This document shows positions 46,226-57,754 of a stretch of DNA of 64,000 nucleotides, piece by piece (within the stretch, counting starts at the first letter, position 1; each line of letters begins with the position of its first letter). The stretch covers positions 313,042 through 377,041 of the forward strand of contig NW_006766890.1 of assembly GCF_000275845.1 (NCBI RefSeq). The letters run 5' to 3'. The translations under genes were made by a program, and so were the position numbers. This DNA is from Dichomitus squalens LYAD-421 SS1. Its lineage: Eukaryota; Basidiomycota; Agaricomycetes; Polyporales; Polyporaceae. The notes beneath the pieces were generated by a model. It was not told the DNA's origin. It made no database searches and saw only the letters and a list, made by a program, of their open reading frames with translations.

Positions 46226-47204
46226 TACTTAGAGGGGCGGGTCGGCTCAAGTCCCCAGGAGGTGAGCTGCGATTGCCGTGGGACCTCTGTCCTAGGCGGC
46301 ATTTATACGTTCTCAAGTTGGTTACCGGTATCTGGAAAGGGTCAGCAGTGCGGCAGGACTGTTTTAAAGAGGCACTCACCGATGCTGTCAGCCTATCCAA
46401 TAGCGTACGGGTGATGTCCACGTGCATGTGAGGAACCGTAGAAGCGGAGGAGTTCGCAAACTCTGGGAAACCCATTGGCTCTTCCATTCGACCTGCAGCC
46501 GCCAACACGTTATACGAGTTGCTTCTGCATCAGCCGCCTTACTCATGCAAGTCATCTGCACAGGCAACGCTCTCATACGCGCAAACTCGAACGCCAGAAC
46601 GGGTGACACGCGGCCGCGGGGGATTCGAGTCGATAACCGTTATAAAACGAGAAGGATGTGCTGAAATGAGCATCCCTGGCGTAGCATTGCTGATCCAGGC
46701 GATCTTGGTTCCGGGGAATCCGCCGCGGCCCAAGCTCAGCCTGCCAAACTTGGGGCGACCACTTGCCTACCTTTGCATAATCGGGTCACGAACATCCATT
46801 TGCTCCGATGAGCCTGATAAGCCGAGTTCCCCCCTCAAACTCTCCGTCCTGTCGGTGTATCAGAAAGTCGACTTTGGTACAAGCGAGGGGATTCGTTGGA
46901 GGTCGTCTAGGGAGTTATAGCGCAATGCTTGCTAGATATACCAGTAGTCAAAGCGCCAGGGGATTTATGGCGTGTAATACTTGTCTTTCGGAGTCTTGAG
47001 CTTACGGGTAACAGCCGTGCCCATACGGCGCATTCGTTCGAACTCTAGACCTTTGTTCTCACTATCTTTCCTTGACATCCGCCAGATTGCAGCACGCTCT
47101 CCGGATTCAGCATCCTTACAAAGGTAACAATTGAGCACGAATTTACGTACGGACTACACACGGGTGCACGTACGAAGAAACGTAGGTCTCCTTGGATCCA
47201 GTGT
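46226..47204. other. Intergenic between tandem FAD oxidoreductases
   Basis: About 980 bases holding the promoter of copy 1 and the 3' UTR of copy 2. A GATTCGAGTCGATAACCG stretch near 46622 slightly resembles a tRNA B box, but no cloverleaf can be drawn. I see no gene. Confidence 0.4.
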
Positions 47205-48999
47205 TCAAGCCGGGGTGATGACGAACCACTTATGGAAGAGCAGCTCGGGGTCATACTTCCTCTTAATTTGCTGCAGCCGCTTGTAATTCGCGCCGAAGTT
47301 CACACTGGCCTTGGACACAGGGGCGAGACCCTCCACGGGCAATGCTGCGCTGTCAGGACCTAAGCACAAGGACCAGTCAGCTCCGCTACCCCGAGCCCTC
47401 GGACATCCAGCCAAACGGCTCACTGTAGTTCCCATATCCTAGGTTGTCCGCACTCTTGCCTGTGATGAGACTGCAGAGCTCGTGTGTCGTGTCCCGCGAG
47501 TATTTGAATGCCTTGTCGGACTCCTCCTTGTAGTACACGACAGACAGCACGTTCGGTGAAAGGTGTCGGCGGTACGCAGTCGCGTCGTCCGGAACGCTGT
47601 TGACCTTCCCGAGAGGGAAATACTCGAAAAGCAGTGCGACGGTGTACTGCTCAGGCGCGGATAGCTCCATTGTCCGTGTGAAGACCGCGGGAAGGAGCGC
47701 TCGCGGGAACTCGGAGGGCGCGAAGCAACCTTTCATGTAGACGTTCTGACCAGGCCCCGCAATCCCGTTCTATGAAAGTTGAGGTCAGCGCGGAGGGAGC
47801 AGGGGAGACCGGTAGCAACATACCTGGAGGGTGTTCAACACCTCGTAAGGCTTCTCATGGGCGAAGTCAGCGACGGGTTCTGGACAAAGGTTCGTCAACA
47901 ACGCGACATAGGACGGATGTGGAGAGTCCTCACTCAGGTCAAAGAACGCCTTAAAGTTCTCCCGGCCTTCTGCTTCGGAGCCATTGTAGAAAAGGAACAT
48001 GACGATGGCCGGCTGAAACCATGGCCGCGAGTCAGATCGATCCCAGGTATCCAAATATGAATCGCCCAGCACTAACCTGGTGGTCCGGGCCACGAGTGAA
48101 GCCCTGCAACACGCCCTCCTTCTCGGACGGACCCTTGTCCCACCATGCCTGGGTGACGTCAAGGAGCGCCTCGAGCTTGTCGGGTGAGAATATGACCAAG
48201 CCACAGAAAATAGTGCGGCGTTGTGGATGGAGCTGGAGGACGAATTCAGTGATCACGCCGAAATTCGAGCCTGCGCCACGGATTCCCCAAAAGAGATCTG
48301 CGTTCTCCTTCTCGTTTGCCGTGAGGATGCTGCCATCGGCGGTCACAACCGTGGCCTGTAGAGAGTTGGGGTCAGCACAAAGCCTAGTCTGGTGCGACTA
48401 GAAGGCTTGCCTGTACGAGATTGTCAATAGCCAAACCGTAGGCTCCACTAAGCCATCCATACCCGCCGCCGAGAATAAGCCTATCATGACATGTCAAGCT
48501 TCAAGCTTGACCGGAGCATATGCAGAACAACACGAACCCGCCCACACCAGTCTGCGATTCAGAGATGTCAGTGCATTGAGAGATCGGGGCCATCAGGAGC
48601 ACCTACGTGGTTCACAGTACCGCCAACCGTCGCAAGACCGTGGGCAATCGCGGTTTGATCAACCGTCTCCCATATCGCACCCCCTCCAACGTATCCCAGC
48701 CTCTTCTCGACATCAACAGTCACACCGTTGAGATACCGAGACAAGTCAATAACGAGACCGCCCTCGGCAGAGGACGCCCCGGAAGCATTGTGACCCCCAC
48801 ATTTGACCGCAATGGTCAACTGGGATTCCTTGGCATACTTGATAGCAAGGGAAACGTCCTCCGCGTCCTTGACGAAGGCGACGACAGCGGCCTTTCTTGC
48901 TGCGTTCTTCGCCCATCGAGCGATAGCTTGATCGTAGTCGGCGTCGCTAGGAGTTACGATGTCGCCCTTGAAAGCAGCCTTCAATGTCGCCAGGTCCAT
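47205..48999 (-). CDS. FAD-binding oxidoreductase, berberine-bridge type (copy 2)
   Basis: Tandem paralogue of the gene ending at 44430, with the same motif order and intron positions. Start 48999 ([20 protein letters not shown]). [18 protein letters not shown] carries the FAD-linking His; [14 protein letters not shown] and [20 protein letters not shown] follow, then [20 protein letters not shown]. The BBE end reads [27 protein letters not shown]. Blocks such as [15 protein letters not shown] are unchanged between copies while substrate-domain loops differ (for example FLDPVVDLTKEQPYEALN against the matching loop here with [12 protein letters not shown]), which suggests related but not identical substrates. 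No signal peptide. Substrate unknown. Confidence 0.88.
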
Positions 49000-49721
49000 A
49001 GTCGTCTCTGTAGAAGTTGCTATGTTCTACCGTGCTCACGAATGTTTGACTGCAGCTGCGTCCCCTACTTATGCCGTTGGAGCGTTTGTGCACCCTTGTT
49101 GCTCGGCTACGGCGATAGGGGCCGGGATTGAAACGGTGGCGTAAGCTTGACGGTGCCGTTCAGAGACACTCACGATGTATGTCGACCAAGCTGACATATC
49201 TGTGTAATGTGCCCTGCCTCTCGCACACGGCTGAATGTGTGAACGTTGGTGAACGGTGGGAAGCACGCGAGTCCATTAGGCGAGGCTAGCATTTTGCGTA
49301 CGGATTACTTCAGCTTCACCAGTCTATTATTGACGCAAGCGAATTGCAGGCTTTCGTCGTTTATACATAGGAATACTTTCAAGACAGATTTAAATGGATA
49401 GTAGGTGGGGGGTACGAGGCCAATGGCAGGTGGGAAACATCACCGGAGTCTCTTGAACTCTTCGCCGGCTCTACACAGGCGCTTGTGTCACCGGTGCGGG
49501 CGGTGCGACTCGCGCTCTTCGTCTTGTCATTCTTCGTTCTAGGCGTCCATCAACGTTTGTATCGGCCCTCTCAGCTAACATCACCAACTCGGATGATCTG
49601 GCCAATCTGCGAAACTCAGTCACCGCAAGGAGAGTTCCCCACTCAAATTCGTCGCGCGGTCGCCGCCTCATAGAGTGATCCTGGAATAGCTGTGGTAGGA
49701 GGACGCCCGCCTGAATCAATA
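49000..49721. other. Intergenic upstream of FAD oxidoreductase copy 2
   Basis: About 720 bases between the start of copy 2 and the nested transposon. It should contain the promoter of copy 2. No gene is supported. Confidence 0.4.
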
Positions 49722-49900
49722 GGGGTAGTCAAAGATGGCGTTTCGGAGGACGGTTCGACAAGCGATTCTGCAGCGATTCGGTGGAAGGGAATCGTCCTGG
49801 ATTCGTGTGGGCGCTTTGACCACCCCACGTTTCTACGGGTCGATTCCAGGATAGATTCTTGAGTCGGTCAGGCCTTCTGGCGTCTGTGATATCAGAATTA

Positions 49901-50077
49901 CAGCCGGTTTCAGCTCGCTTGTCGTGAGAGCGTCGCGCCGCGTCTCGCGCATTTGCCTGTTTTCCCCTCCTAAGCGCCCCCAAAGGAACTTCGGACGACG
50001 ATATCTCCTCGACTGCTCAATGTAACCACCTCATTCTTGCATATTCCGGCTCAGGATCATGACGCGCAGGGCACGGT
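49901..50077 (+). repeat. Left terminal repeat of nested element
   Basis: Matches the reverse complement of 50817-50993 with about ten differences, several of them C-to-T or G-to-A transitions. Confidence 0.88.
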
Positions 50078-50816
50078 GCCGGTTTTAAGTTGGCCGCTCG
50101 TATGTCGGATGTTCCACCCGCCTTCGGTCGATTTCACGCTGTCTTCTGCATCTGTCGCGCATATATCTTAAAACAACCCCTGGAGATACCTGGAAGGCTC
50201 ACTGGTAGCTGTGGGCGGATGTTACGGAGGGCATATGGTGCAGAAGAGTCCATGATGTACGTTTTCTCCATTCTGCGAATGGTTCTCGCACATGCCTAGT
50301 ATACCACTCTGTCGTATATCGTCAAATCCAACACATCTTTGCTACGAAACATGTCACATATGTCCACTGTAAGCCTACAAACCCATGTAATTGTGCCGGT
50401 TGCCAATTGTAGTGTTCTACAAGCTCTCCTTTGCAGCTCCAATCTACCCACCTCGTCTGTTCCTCCCTCCTACTCAGCAGTGACTACATGGCCCCTAATG
50501 CCTTGCAAGACCACAGGGATTATGGAGGTGCAGATTACTCACAAAGTCATGGTGTCTGGTGCTCCCCGACGAGGACTTTGAGCTGGCCCAAGAGGGCTGC
50601 CACCCGAGCCCACCCTATGGTGGACGTGATTGTCGCTAGACACTCCGCCTTTTGACACAGAGCCCTCGGTAGCGTCTTGTCTTCACCATTCCGACAATTT
50701 CCGGCAGAGTACGCCATACCATTCAGCCAACAACGCTGTCCGAGTCCAGTAGGGAGCTGGAAGAGCGGGAATGCCCAGAAGTTGGTGACGTCGAGTTGGC
50801 GCAACTTCAATACAAT

Positions 50817-50993
50817 ACCGTGCCCTGCGCGTCGTAATCCTGAGCCAGAATACGCAAGAATGAAGTGGTTACATTAAGCTGTCGAGGAGATATCGTCGTC
50901 CGAAGTTCCTTTGGGGGCGCTTAGGAGGGGAAAACAGGCAAATGCGTGAGATGCGGCGCGGCGCTCTCACGACAAGCGAGCTGAAACCGGCTG
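50817..50993 (-). repeat. Right terminal repeat of nested element
   Basis: Inverted partner of 49901-50077; ends directly before the TA at 50994-50995. Confidence 0.88.
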
Positions 50994-51524
50994 TAGGTAA
51001 TCTATGCATCCTCGCGCGATGGTTTCTCGACGTGTGCCGCGTTGTTCTTCCCCCTACTATGCCTTGTTACAGCTCTCGGGCCCGCATAGCGAATATATTC
51101 AGTTTACCAAGACACGGCGCACTCAATTCCCGATCTTTGTGCCAGAGCCAGCAGCAGGTTGCCAGGTGAGACGGCCGGACTTTCTGAAAGGAAGGGTTTC
51201 GGTCTGATTGGACATTTGAAGGTGGAGGGAATCTGTACACCAGTGATTCTGATTAAAGTAGAAAAGCCGCCAGCTTCAAGTTGCAGTAGGGTCGCTCGTA
51301 AGCCCAATAATAATTTGACATATAACCTATTTTAAGAGGGCTTATCCGAGGTCGGACTGAGGGAATCGAGTACAGAGAATCGCGATTCGGGTGGGCGGTG
51401 CTCCTCCAGACTCGCACCGGCGATTCGACGCGATTCTGCCAGAATCGCGGATTCCCCCCCTCTCGAATCGTCTCCCGAATCGTTCGCTCGAATCGTCCAC
51501 CGAACCGCCATCTTTGACTACCCC

Positions 51525-52282
51525 TAATATGAGACAGGTGCTGAGGCTTTGGCCTAGGTCGTCCTCGTGCACTTCTCGTATGCTATTGCAGCAGATGCGG
51601 GCACCAAGAGACAAGCTCAAATGTTCGTGGGTCCCCAGTGTCAAGATCTCTTCGTGGCCTACATACATATTCATGCCACAAAGGAACAGCTCGGGACGTA
51701 CAGCAGGCGATTGCATCCGACTGCATTCAAATCCACGTTGTCTTCAGTCCTGTCAGCTCACATGATACCCCAGATTTGCTTGGCATCCAGGTACCCTGCT
51801 GTATCTCGCACTTGGAGATGCTGTGCGGAGGCACTGCCTCGTCACTGCCTTGTCCGAGCTCGGTGCGTACGCTTCTATCATGTAGCCACTAATTCTCAGT
51901 CGGCCTCCGGTTGGCTGAGACAGATCAACTTCAACGATGCAAGCGGATACGAAGCTATAGTATGTCGTGACTTAGAACTGATGTCGTTGATGACAGCGTT
52001 GGACCTGTCGGATGGGGAGGGACCTGAGGCCCGAGGCCCGACCTCGCTCACTCGCCACATGCGGTGTTCGTGTGCTCGGCTAGTCCATCAGTCGCCATTG
52101 GTTATTTCTCAATCAGCAACGGAAAGATGGCCATGTGGGCCCGCCATGGACGTAAAGATACCTGAACGTATGGCAGAGCCTCTAGGAACTGTTAGTTCCG
52201 CGCGGATTTAGATTCCATTTCGCTGGTACGTACATATATACAAGTAGCTCCCAGTCTATCGCACTCGCACGCACTGATCACC
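51525..52282. other. Intergenic, promoter of the PA-domain gene
   Basis: About 760 bases between the outer TIR element and the next gene. The last 60 bases include an AT-rich stretch (acatatatacaag near 52234) about 45 bases before the ATG, a plausible TATA region. Nothing else is supported. Confidence 0.45.
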
Positions 52283-53338
52283 ATGCTCCCCCTTCAGTTC
52301 CCCGGAAGAGCTCTCCTGGTCGTGCTGGGGAGTTTCGTGCTGGCCGTACGATCCTTCGTACCGGCTACCCCAACGAATGCCACCCAAGACTGGAACACTA
52401 CGCTACAAGGGCTGTTGGACGTATTCTGGTACCCTGATGGAAGCCCGGACCCTGTGACGCTGCAGTCTGTCGCCGTGGCTAACGTTGATTCCATTTGGGC
52501 CACTGTATGTCAGCTTCAGCTATTGGGCATGGAATCGTATAATTGAACTAGCACGAATCAACAGGGTCCGATAATGCATTTCTCCGAGGACGATGGACTG
52601 AACGTTACCGCCTCATGTAAGTATGGAAGAACATCGCTATCAAGGAGACCGGGACTAACTTACTGTTCCAGCTTTCAATTTCGCACCTTGGATTGCTCTT
52701 GTCGCGTGCGACTCTAACTCCACCAAGTCTTCTGAGTCTCAGACGGATATTGTGGTTCGCGCCAAAGGACTTAACGCGCAGGCGGCGGTTGGTAGTCTGC
52801 CGTCCGAACCAATGTCCAGAGGTACTGACTTGTTCAAACGTCAGATATTGTACTCAAACCACTCAGAGACCTGTGTCCTCTTACCGGGGTACACGAGGTG
52901 GAGCTCCGGGATTCCTGTTTATGTCATAACATCAGACGACGCTCGGTATGGGTCTATCTGACTACTCTGTACCGAACCTTCTAGCTGAACTTCACATATT
53001 AGGACCTTAGACGGCTTCTTCAAGAATATCAACGCAACCCGCTATGGATCGTTTGACAGTAAGACCCTGGATTCGGAATCCTCGAACATCTTCAATTGGG
53101 AAAACAGTGACCCGAGACCCGATCCTGGTTACCTGATGGTTACCATTATCAACAATTCTTCACTATTTGGGGGCAATGGTACCGATCGTACCAACGAGAC
53201 AGTTGCCATTAGCGCGCCTCCATCCTCGTGAGTTACTATGCTCACTGATGCCTTGCTCGCGTTGACTAAGTCTTGATACCCAGCTTCCTCCTTGCTTACC
53301 TAGTGCTAGGTCTAGGCATACTTGGAGCGTTCTTGTGA
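52283..53338 (+). CDS. Signal-peptide protein with PA-like lumenal domain, no RING
   Basis: The start at 52283 gives a signal peptide (GRALLVVLGSFVLAVRSF). The ectodomain has N-glycosylation sites (NTT, NVT, NHS, NAT, NNS, NGT) and features of a protease-associated domain: WIALVACDSNST, DIVVRAKGLNAQAA, ILYSNHSETCVLLPGYTRW, IPVYVITSDDA. It ends with one hydrophobic segment (SFLLAYLVLGLGILGAFL) and stops at once. Basidiomycete proteins of this type, as I recall them, continue past the membrane helix into a C-terminal RING-H2 E3 ligase domain; here the stop falls inside the helix and the neighbouring gene's 3' end is only 130 bases away. It may be a degraded or shortened family member, or a tail-anchored/GPI-like version. 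Six or seven exons. Confidence 0.6.
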
Positions 53339-53470
53339 GCCTTTACCCCCGCATGGGACTTCAATCGATCACATACGTCTTATTGGGTTCGGGGGTATTC
53401 CTGTTGTCTCTCTTCTCATGCAGTATAACAGCCTGATTGCCCTTCACGTACGAAATACATATGAATCACG

Positions 53471-55304
53471 TCAATTCGCTAGGTCTGCGGAGGTCTCTTT
53501 CTTGAAGTCGCTACTACAAACGCTCGGGCGTAGCGTCTGGTCCGACGCGGAGTCGCCACGTACCGCAGTCTCAGGCACATGTAATGTAGCCTGTTCGCAC
53601 TTCTCCACCTCTTCATTCGAGACTTGGTCGTCGAAGACGCTGCCGAGCTCCTCCAAAGTCTTGTGGGCGGTCTCCGGATAGACGAAGAACACGAATACGC
53701 CAGAGATCACGCAGAAGCCGACAAGAATGAAGTAGTATCCGCCGTCGATAGCGGAGAAGAGGGGTGGGGTGATGAACGCTATGATGAAGTTGCTGATCCA
53801 GTTTGCGGTCGTGGACAGGGCCATGCCCTTCGCTCTTGCGCGCATGGGGAAGATCTCCGCACCCAGCAACCATGGTCCCGGACCCCAGCTTCAGCGAGAG
53901 CATGTGAAAAATTAGTAATATCCCAAAAGGTACACCTCAAAAGGCCACTCACGTCGCACCGTAGAAGAAGAGGTAGAGACAAACGCCTGTTATTACCTGT
54001 GTCAACTACGACTGCGAGGGTTCCTAGGACTTCGACGTACCTGCATATATCCCATCCGCACCAGGTAAGCGTGCATTTCCACTAGGCAAAGAGTCCACGT
54101 AGAACTGAAGACCGCCGACAATGCTGAGCGCCGCCGCTAATCCGACGCTGCCAACGAGCAGGAATGGTCGTCGGCCCAGTTTGTCGATTCCAAACATCGC
54201 CGGCACAGTACCAGCGCAGTAGACGAGAGAAGACCCCGCAGCATACAATAGAGACTGCTCGATCGAGAACCCGGCTCTGAGAAGATTGGTTGGCAAATAG
54301 TACAGAATGGCGTTGATGCCGTTGAACTGGGCGAATAATTGGCAAGTGATACCCATGACGGTACGGCGCTTGTATTGCAAGAAGACTTGTTTCCAAGAAG
54401 CCTGGCCAAGCGCTTCCTCAAGCTGGATGGTCGCTCGAATCTCCGCATGAGTGGCACGGACGTGTGGATCGTCGATGTCTCCATTGGCATGTAGATCCGC
54501 CAGAATACGAAGACCTTCGTCGAGAAAGCCATTCTTGATCAAAAAGCGAGGCGTCTCAGGCAGAATGAATGACCACAGTACGAGAAGGAGGGCGAGGAAT
54601 GCTTGAATGATATATGGTCCCTTCCATGAAATCTCCGAGGGGAGCGTGAAAAAGAACGCGAAGCCGATCCACGAGGAAAGCGCGTATCCGGCGTTCAGAC
54701 AAATGTATTCGATGGAGATGAAGAGGCCGCGCGCGTGTCCGGGAGCGATCTCGCATTGGAGGATAGGCACTGTCATGGACAAAATGCCAACGCCGATGCC
54801 TTGGAGCGAGCGGCCAACAATCAAACAGGCCAGATCGGGTGACACTATTTGGATTATAGCGGCGACCAGGTAGACGAGCCCCCCGATTCTCACCGACATC
54901 CGCCGTCCAAGAATGTCGCAGATATAGGCCGCACCCAAAGCGGCGAAAAACGCGGTGATGTTGAGACAAGCCACCGTGATAGCTGGGGAACAGAGGCGTC
55001 AGCCATCGAACGAATCGATAGCAGAGCAGGAATGTGTATGCGCAAAGGGCTGACCTTGCACGTAGGGGTCGACGCCCGTATCTCCGGTAGTTATTTGTTC
55101 CATGGTAACATTGCGTCCAAAGAACCTGCGAATGAACGGTGGTTGGACCTGCAGCGCCGCGATGACACCTTGACTGTATCCGAACATGGCATCCCCCAGA
55201 GAAGCGAGTGCTGAAGACCCGATGAGGAGTGGACGCCCCACCATCCATCTGGGATAGCGGGGCGTGAACGACTTGGGTCGCAAGCGGTCGACGAACGTCC
55301 CCAT
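53471..55304 (-). CDS. MFS sugar-type transporter
   Basis: Proton-linked sugar or polyol transporter of the major facilitator superfamily, plasma membrane. Start 55304 (MGTFVDRLRPKSFTPRYPRW); an upstream in-frame triplet is TTG, not ATG. The sequence shows AMFGYSQGVIAALQVQPPF in helix 1, DILGRRMSVRIGG in loop 2-3, GRSLQGIGVGILSMTVPIL in helix 4, PETPRFLIKNG at the end of the first half, QLFAQFNGINAILYYLPTNL in helix 7, DKLGRRPFLLVGSVGLA in loop 8-9, and VYPETAHKTLEELGSVFD at the C-terminus. These are the sugar-transporter family signatures. Five or so exons, about 530 aa. Substrate unknown. It shares the minus strand with the following P450 genes. Confidence 0.88.
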
Positions 55305-55623
55305 GCTCCTCGTAGACGCTAGTATCCCGCTAGCAAGGAGAGCGGGAGAAAGGGAAACCAAACGATGTCAGCCAGCGAACTCAGTAGCCCTTGTCGAGGC
55401 TGACTATATGCTAGGAATCGCGCAGCTGACACAATGAGCTTACAGTTTAGGCTAGATCGAGAGAAATTCCTACTTTCAGTAGTAGGAAGTCTGAACATAA
55501 CGAATAGTCTGCGTATATTCCGAAATACTCTAAGGCAAATTACGGGAAGGAAAGAGCGGTACCAATCTGCAGGAAAGTGGATGGTAGTGGGCGAGCAAGC
55601 CCATATTATTATGACCCTGGCGC
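55305..55623. other. Intergenic between MFS transporter and P450
   Basis: About 320 bases holding the transporter promoter and the P450 3' UTR. Nothing else is seen. Confidence 0.45.
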
Positions 55624-57754
55624 TCACAGATGAATAGAATCCAGGAGAGCCTGCGCTCTTTCCGAACGCACTGCGATCTTGCACTGGAATGGGGCAGGAT
55701 GGCTGTGGGCCGAATGCTGTCAGGAGATTCGAAGCGGGTATGACACAGAGGCCATACCTGATCAGCGTGCCCGTGACCTCCACACTCGGCTGTACGGGGT
55801 TACCATTGGTATCAACCGGCCATAATATATTGTATACGGCGAGCGTCTGGATGATCGCGGCGAAGATGGAAGCCTCAGCAAAGAATATCCCTGGACATTT
55901 CCTTGGATAGCAATTAGCAGCAAACGACGCTTCGGGAAAAGGTCCGGACGGACCTTCTGCCAAAGCCGAACGCGAATTCGCGAGGATCGCGCTCGGCCTC
56001 CTTTCCGGGCGAAGAGATGAACCGGTCCGGATTGAATGTCGTAGGGTCGGAATAGAGCGCAGGGTCGTGGAGGATTTTCCTTCAGAGACGCCGGTTAACA
56101 TACTTACGCCCACATGAGTCACAGCATCGACGACTCACCAGATATTTACCATGACGAGTGTGCCCTTGGGCAGAAAATAACTAGCATGAAAGTCATCCTC
56201 GATGAGCTGATGAGGGAAACCTACGAAGGACAGGTAAATACCAACGCATCATCGAAGAGAGGCTGTGCTTACCCATGGGCGCGACTGGGAGCCAACGAAG
56301 GATCTCTAGCATGAGGGCATAGCAGTAAGGCAGTAGGTCCTTATCCGCGATGCTCGGTAGACGTTCTTGGCCAATGACAGTGTCGATTTCAGCCTGCGCC
56401 TTGCGCTGAACTTCTGGGTAACAGGTCATGGCGAGGAAGAAGCTCGTGATCGAGGACACGGTCTGTGTAGACGGAAATGAGATCATGTGAGTGCTGGGGT
56501 GACCCGCGCCGCGTCAAGCTTGAGTAACTCACAGTGTCGGCTCCGGCTACATGAGGCGATGGTCATGTGTGCGTCAGTGTGGTGCACGGAGATGAAAGAA
56601 GACTCAGTACCACACCAGCATAGAGCGAGGCAGAAGCCATCTTGATGAAGTATTCCTGTTCAGCATCGTGGTCTCCTTCGAGCAGAGCTGACGCGAAGCT
56701 AGGAAGTGCAGTGCCCACGGCCTGGATGTGGTCGGTACCGGTGCATGTCAGCGCACCATTCCTGTGCCTGAGCGCCCAAACTAACCATCTGTCCGCGGAC
56801 CCACTTGTAGGGAAGCTCGACCATCTCCAGAAACGTCTTGCGTTGTTCCTTCACGCCCTTCTTCCAGCCTGCACCAGGGAACCACTCAGGAACGTGGCGG
56901 ACTGAAATACGCGTGTCACGCTCAATACATGACGTTTTCATGCTCGGGACCAATGGGAGACTTACGGATTGGGAAAATATCAGCCATGAATACACCCGGC
57001 CGGCTGACCTCAGAAAAGTCTTCCATAGCCTTGTCGACGGTCTTAATGATGACGTCGTCGTCTCCCGAGGAACGGTAGCCATAGGCGATCATAACAATAA
57101 TCGACCCCGTGAGCCTGTTAGATCGCCACAAAGGGGGTGAGATAAGGATCCTCGTGTGTGCAGTCATGAAAACGTGAGGGACATAGACGTACTTCTTGAT
57201 ATCGTGAACCAGACTGTCCGTGCGTTCGCCCAAGTTGATGAGGAACCGCATCGTCTCCTCTTCTACTAGGTGCTGAAACCGCTCGACTCGCTTCGTGTTC
57301 CCCATGACCTGGCTGAACAGCTTCCGAAGCTCGCGCATACGGGGACCATATGGCTGGAGGATCATAGCCTCTGACCATCCGATCATATCTCCGGCAACGG
57401 GAATGGGCGCGCGGCTCGAGTAGATCGCGCTCTTCTTCTCTAGCATGTCAAGGGCGTGCTGAGGCGAGTTGAGAATCACGAATGGCTGCCCAAGCATAGT
57501 AAATGACATTATATCACCTGAAGGGCCGTTAGGTAGAGCGTATAGAAAAAGCAGTTCAAGGCAACGAACTCACCCCACTTCTCGCTCCAGGTGGCAAAAG
57601 TGAGCCATTGGTGAGTCCTCGGCACGTCGAGCGCGCTACCGATGAGTGGGAGGCCCTCTGGGCCGGGGGGGAGGGAGTCCAAGGGGCGTCGTCTCACAAG
57701 GCGCACGACGATGACAATTCCGAGGAGAAGGAGGAGGATGTCGACGCTATTCAT
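55624..57754 (-). CDS. Cytochrome P450 monooxygenase (copy 1)
   Basis: ER-anchored heme monooxygenase. ATG 57754 gives MNSVDILLLLLGIVIVVRLV, a membrane anchor, then the Pro-rich hinge (DSLPPGPEGLPLIGSALDV). I-helix AGADTT is formed across a splice junction. The K-helix ExxR is EILR in YALMLEILRWLPVAPM, the PERF motif is FNPDRF, and the heme loop FGFGRRKCPG is complete, with the Cys just after an intron. The end reads PFQCKIAVRSERAQALLDSI, which requires a small last intron. Nine or more exons, about 510 aa, all key residues present. It resembles the CYP64-like (O-methylsterigmatocystin oxidoreductase-like) P450s numerous in wood-decay fungi. Substrate unknown. A paralogue lies 2 kb away with the same motif order. 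Confidence 0.88.

Larger units (their letters stand above)
49901..50993. mobile_element. Nested TIR element with 177-bp terminal repeats
   Basis: The ends are long inverted repeats of 177 bp (49901-50077 and 50817-50993), about 94% identical by eye, starting CAGCCGGTTTCAGCTCGC. Each end is flanked by TA (49899-49900 and 50994-50995), a target duplication inside the outer GGGGTAGTC element. The central 740 bases have no recognisable transposase; the longest frame (minus, 50547-50810, with TSTIGWARVAALLGQLKVLV) matches nothing I know. A non-autonomous, long-TIR, mariner-like element is the simplest reading. It must be younger than the outer element. Confidence 0.78.
49722..51524. mobile_element. 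TIR element flanked by TA, disrupted by a nested element
   Basis: The tips are inverted repeats beginning GGGGTAGTCAAAGATGGCG (49722 onward and the complement ending at 51524), flanked by TA (49720-49721 and 51525-51526). Past about 25 bp the arms diverge, but both are rich in the motif GATTCG and its complement, a subterminal repeat cluster clearest at 51395-51510. No transposase frame is visible. Another element is inserted inside it, so the host copy is about 0.7 kb once the guest is removed. The superfamily is unsure: a TA duplication points to Tc1/mariner-like, while GGGG tips also occur in other groups. Confidence 0.7.

Noticed and set aside
46600..46660. tRNA-like B box (GATTCGAGTC)
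   Set aside because: No acceptor stem, D-arm or anticodon arm can be folded around it.
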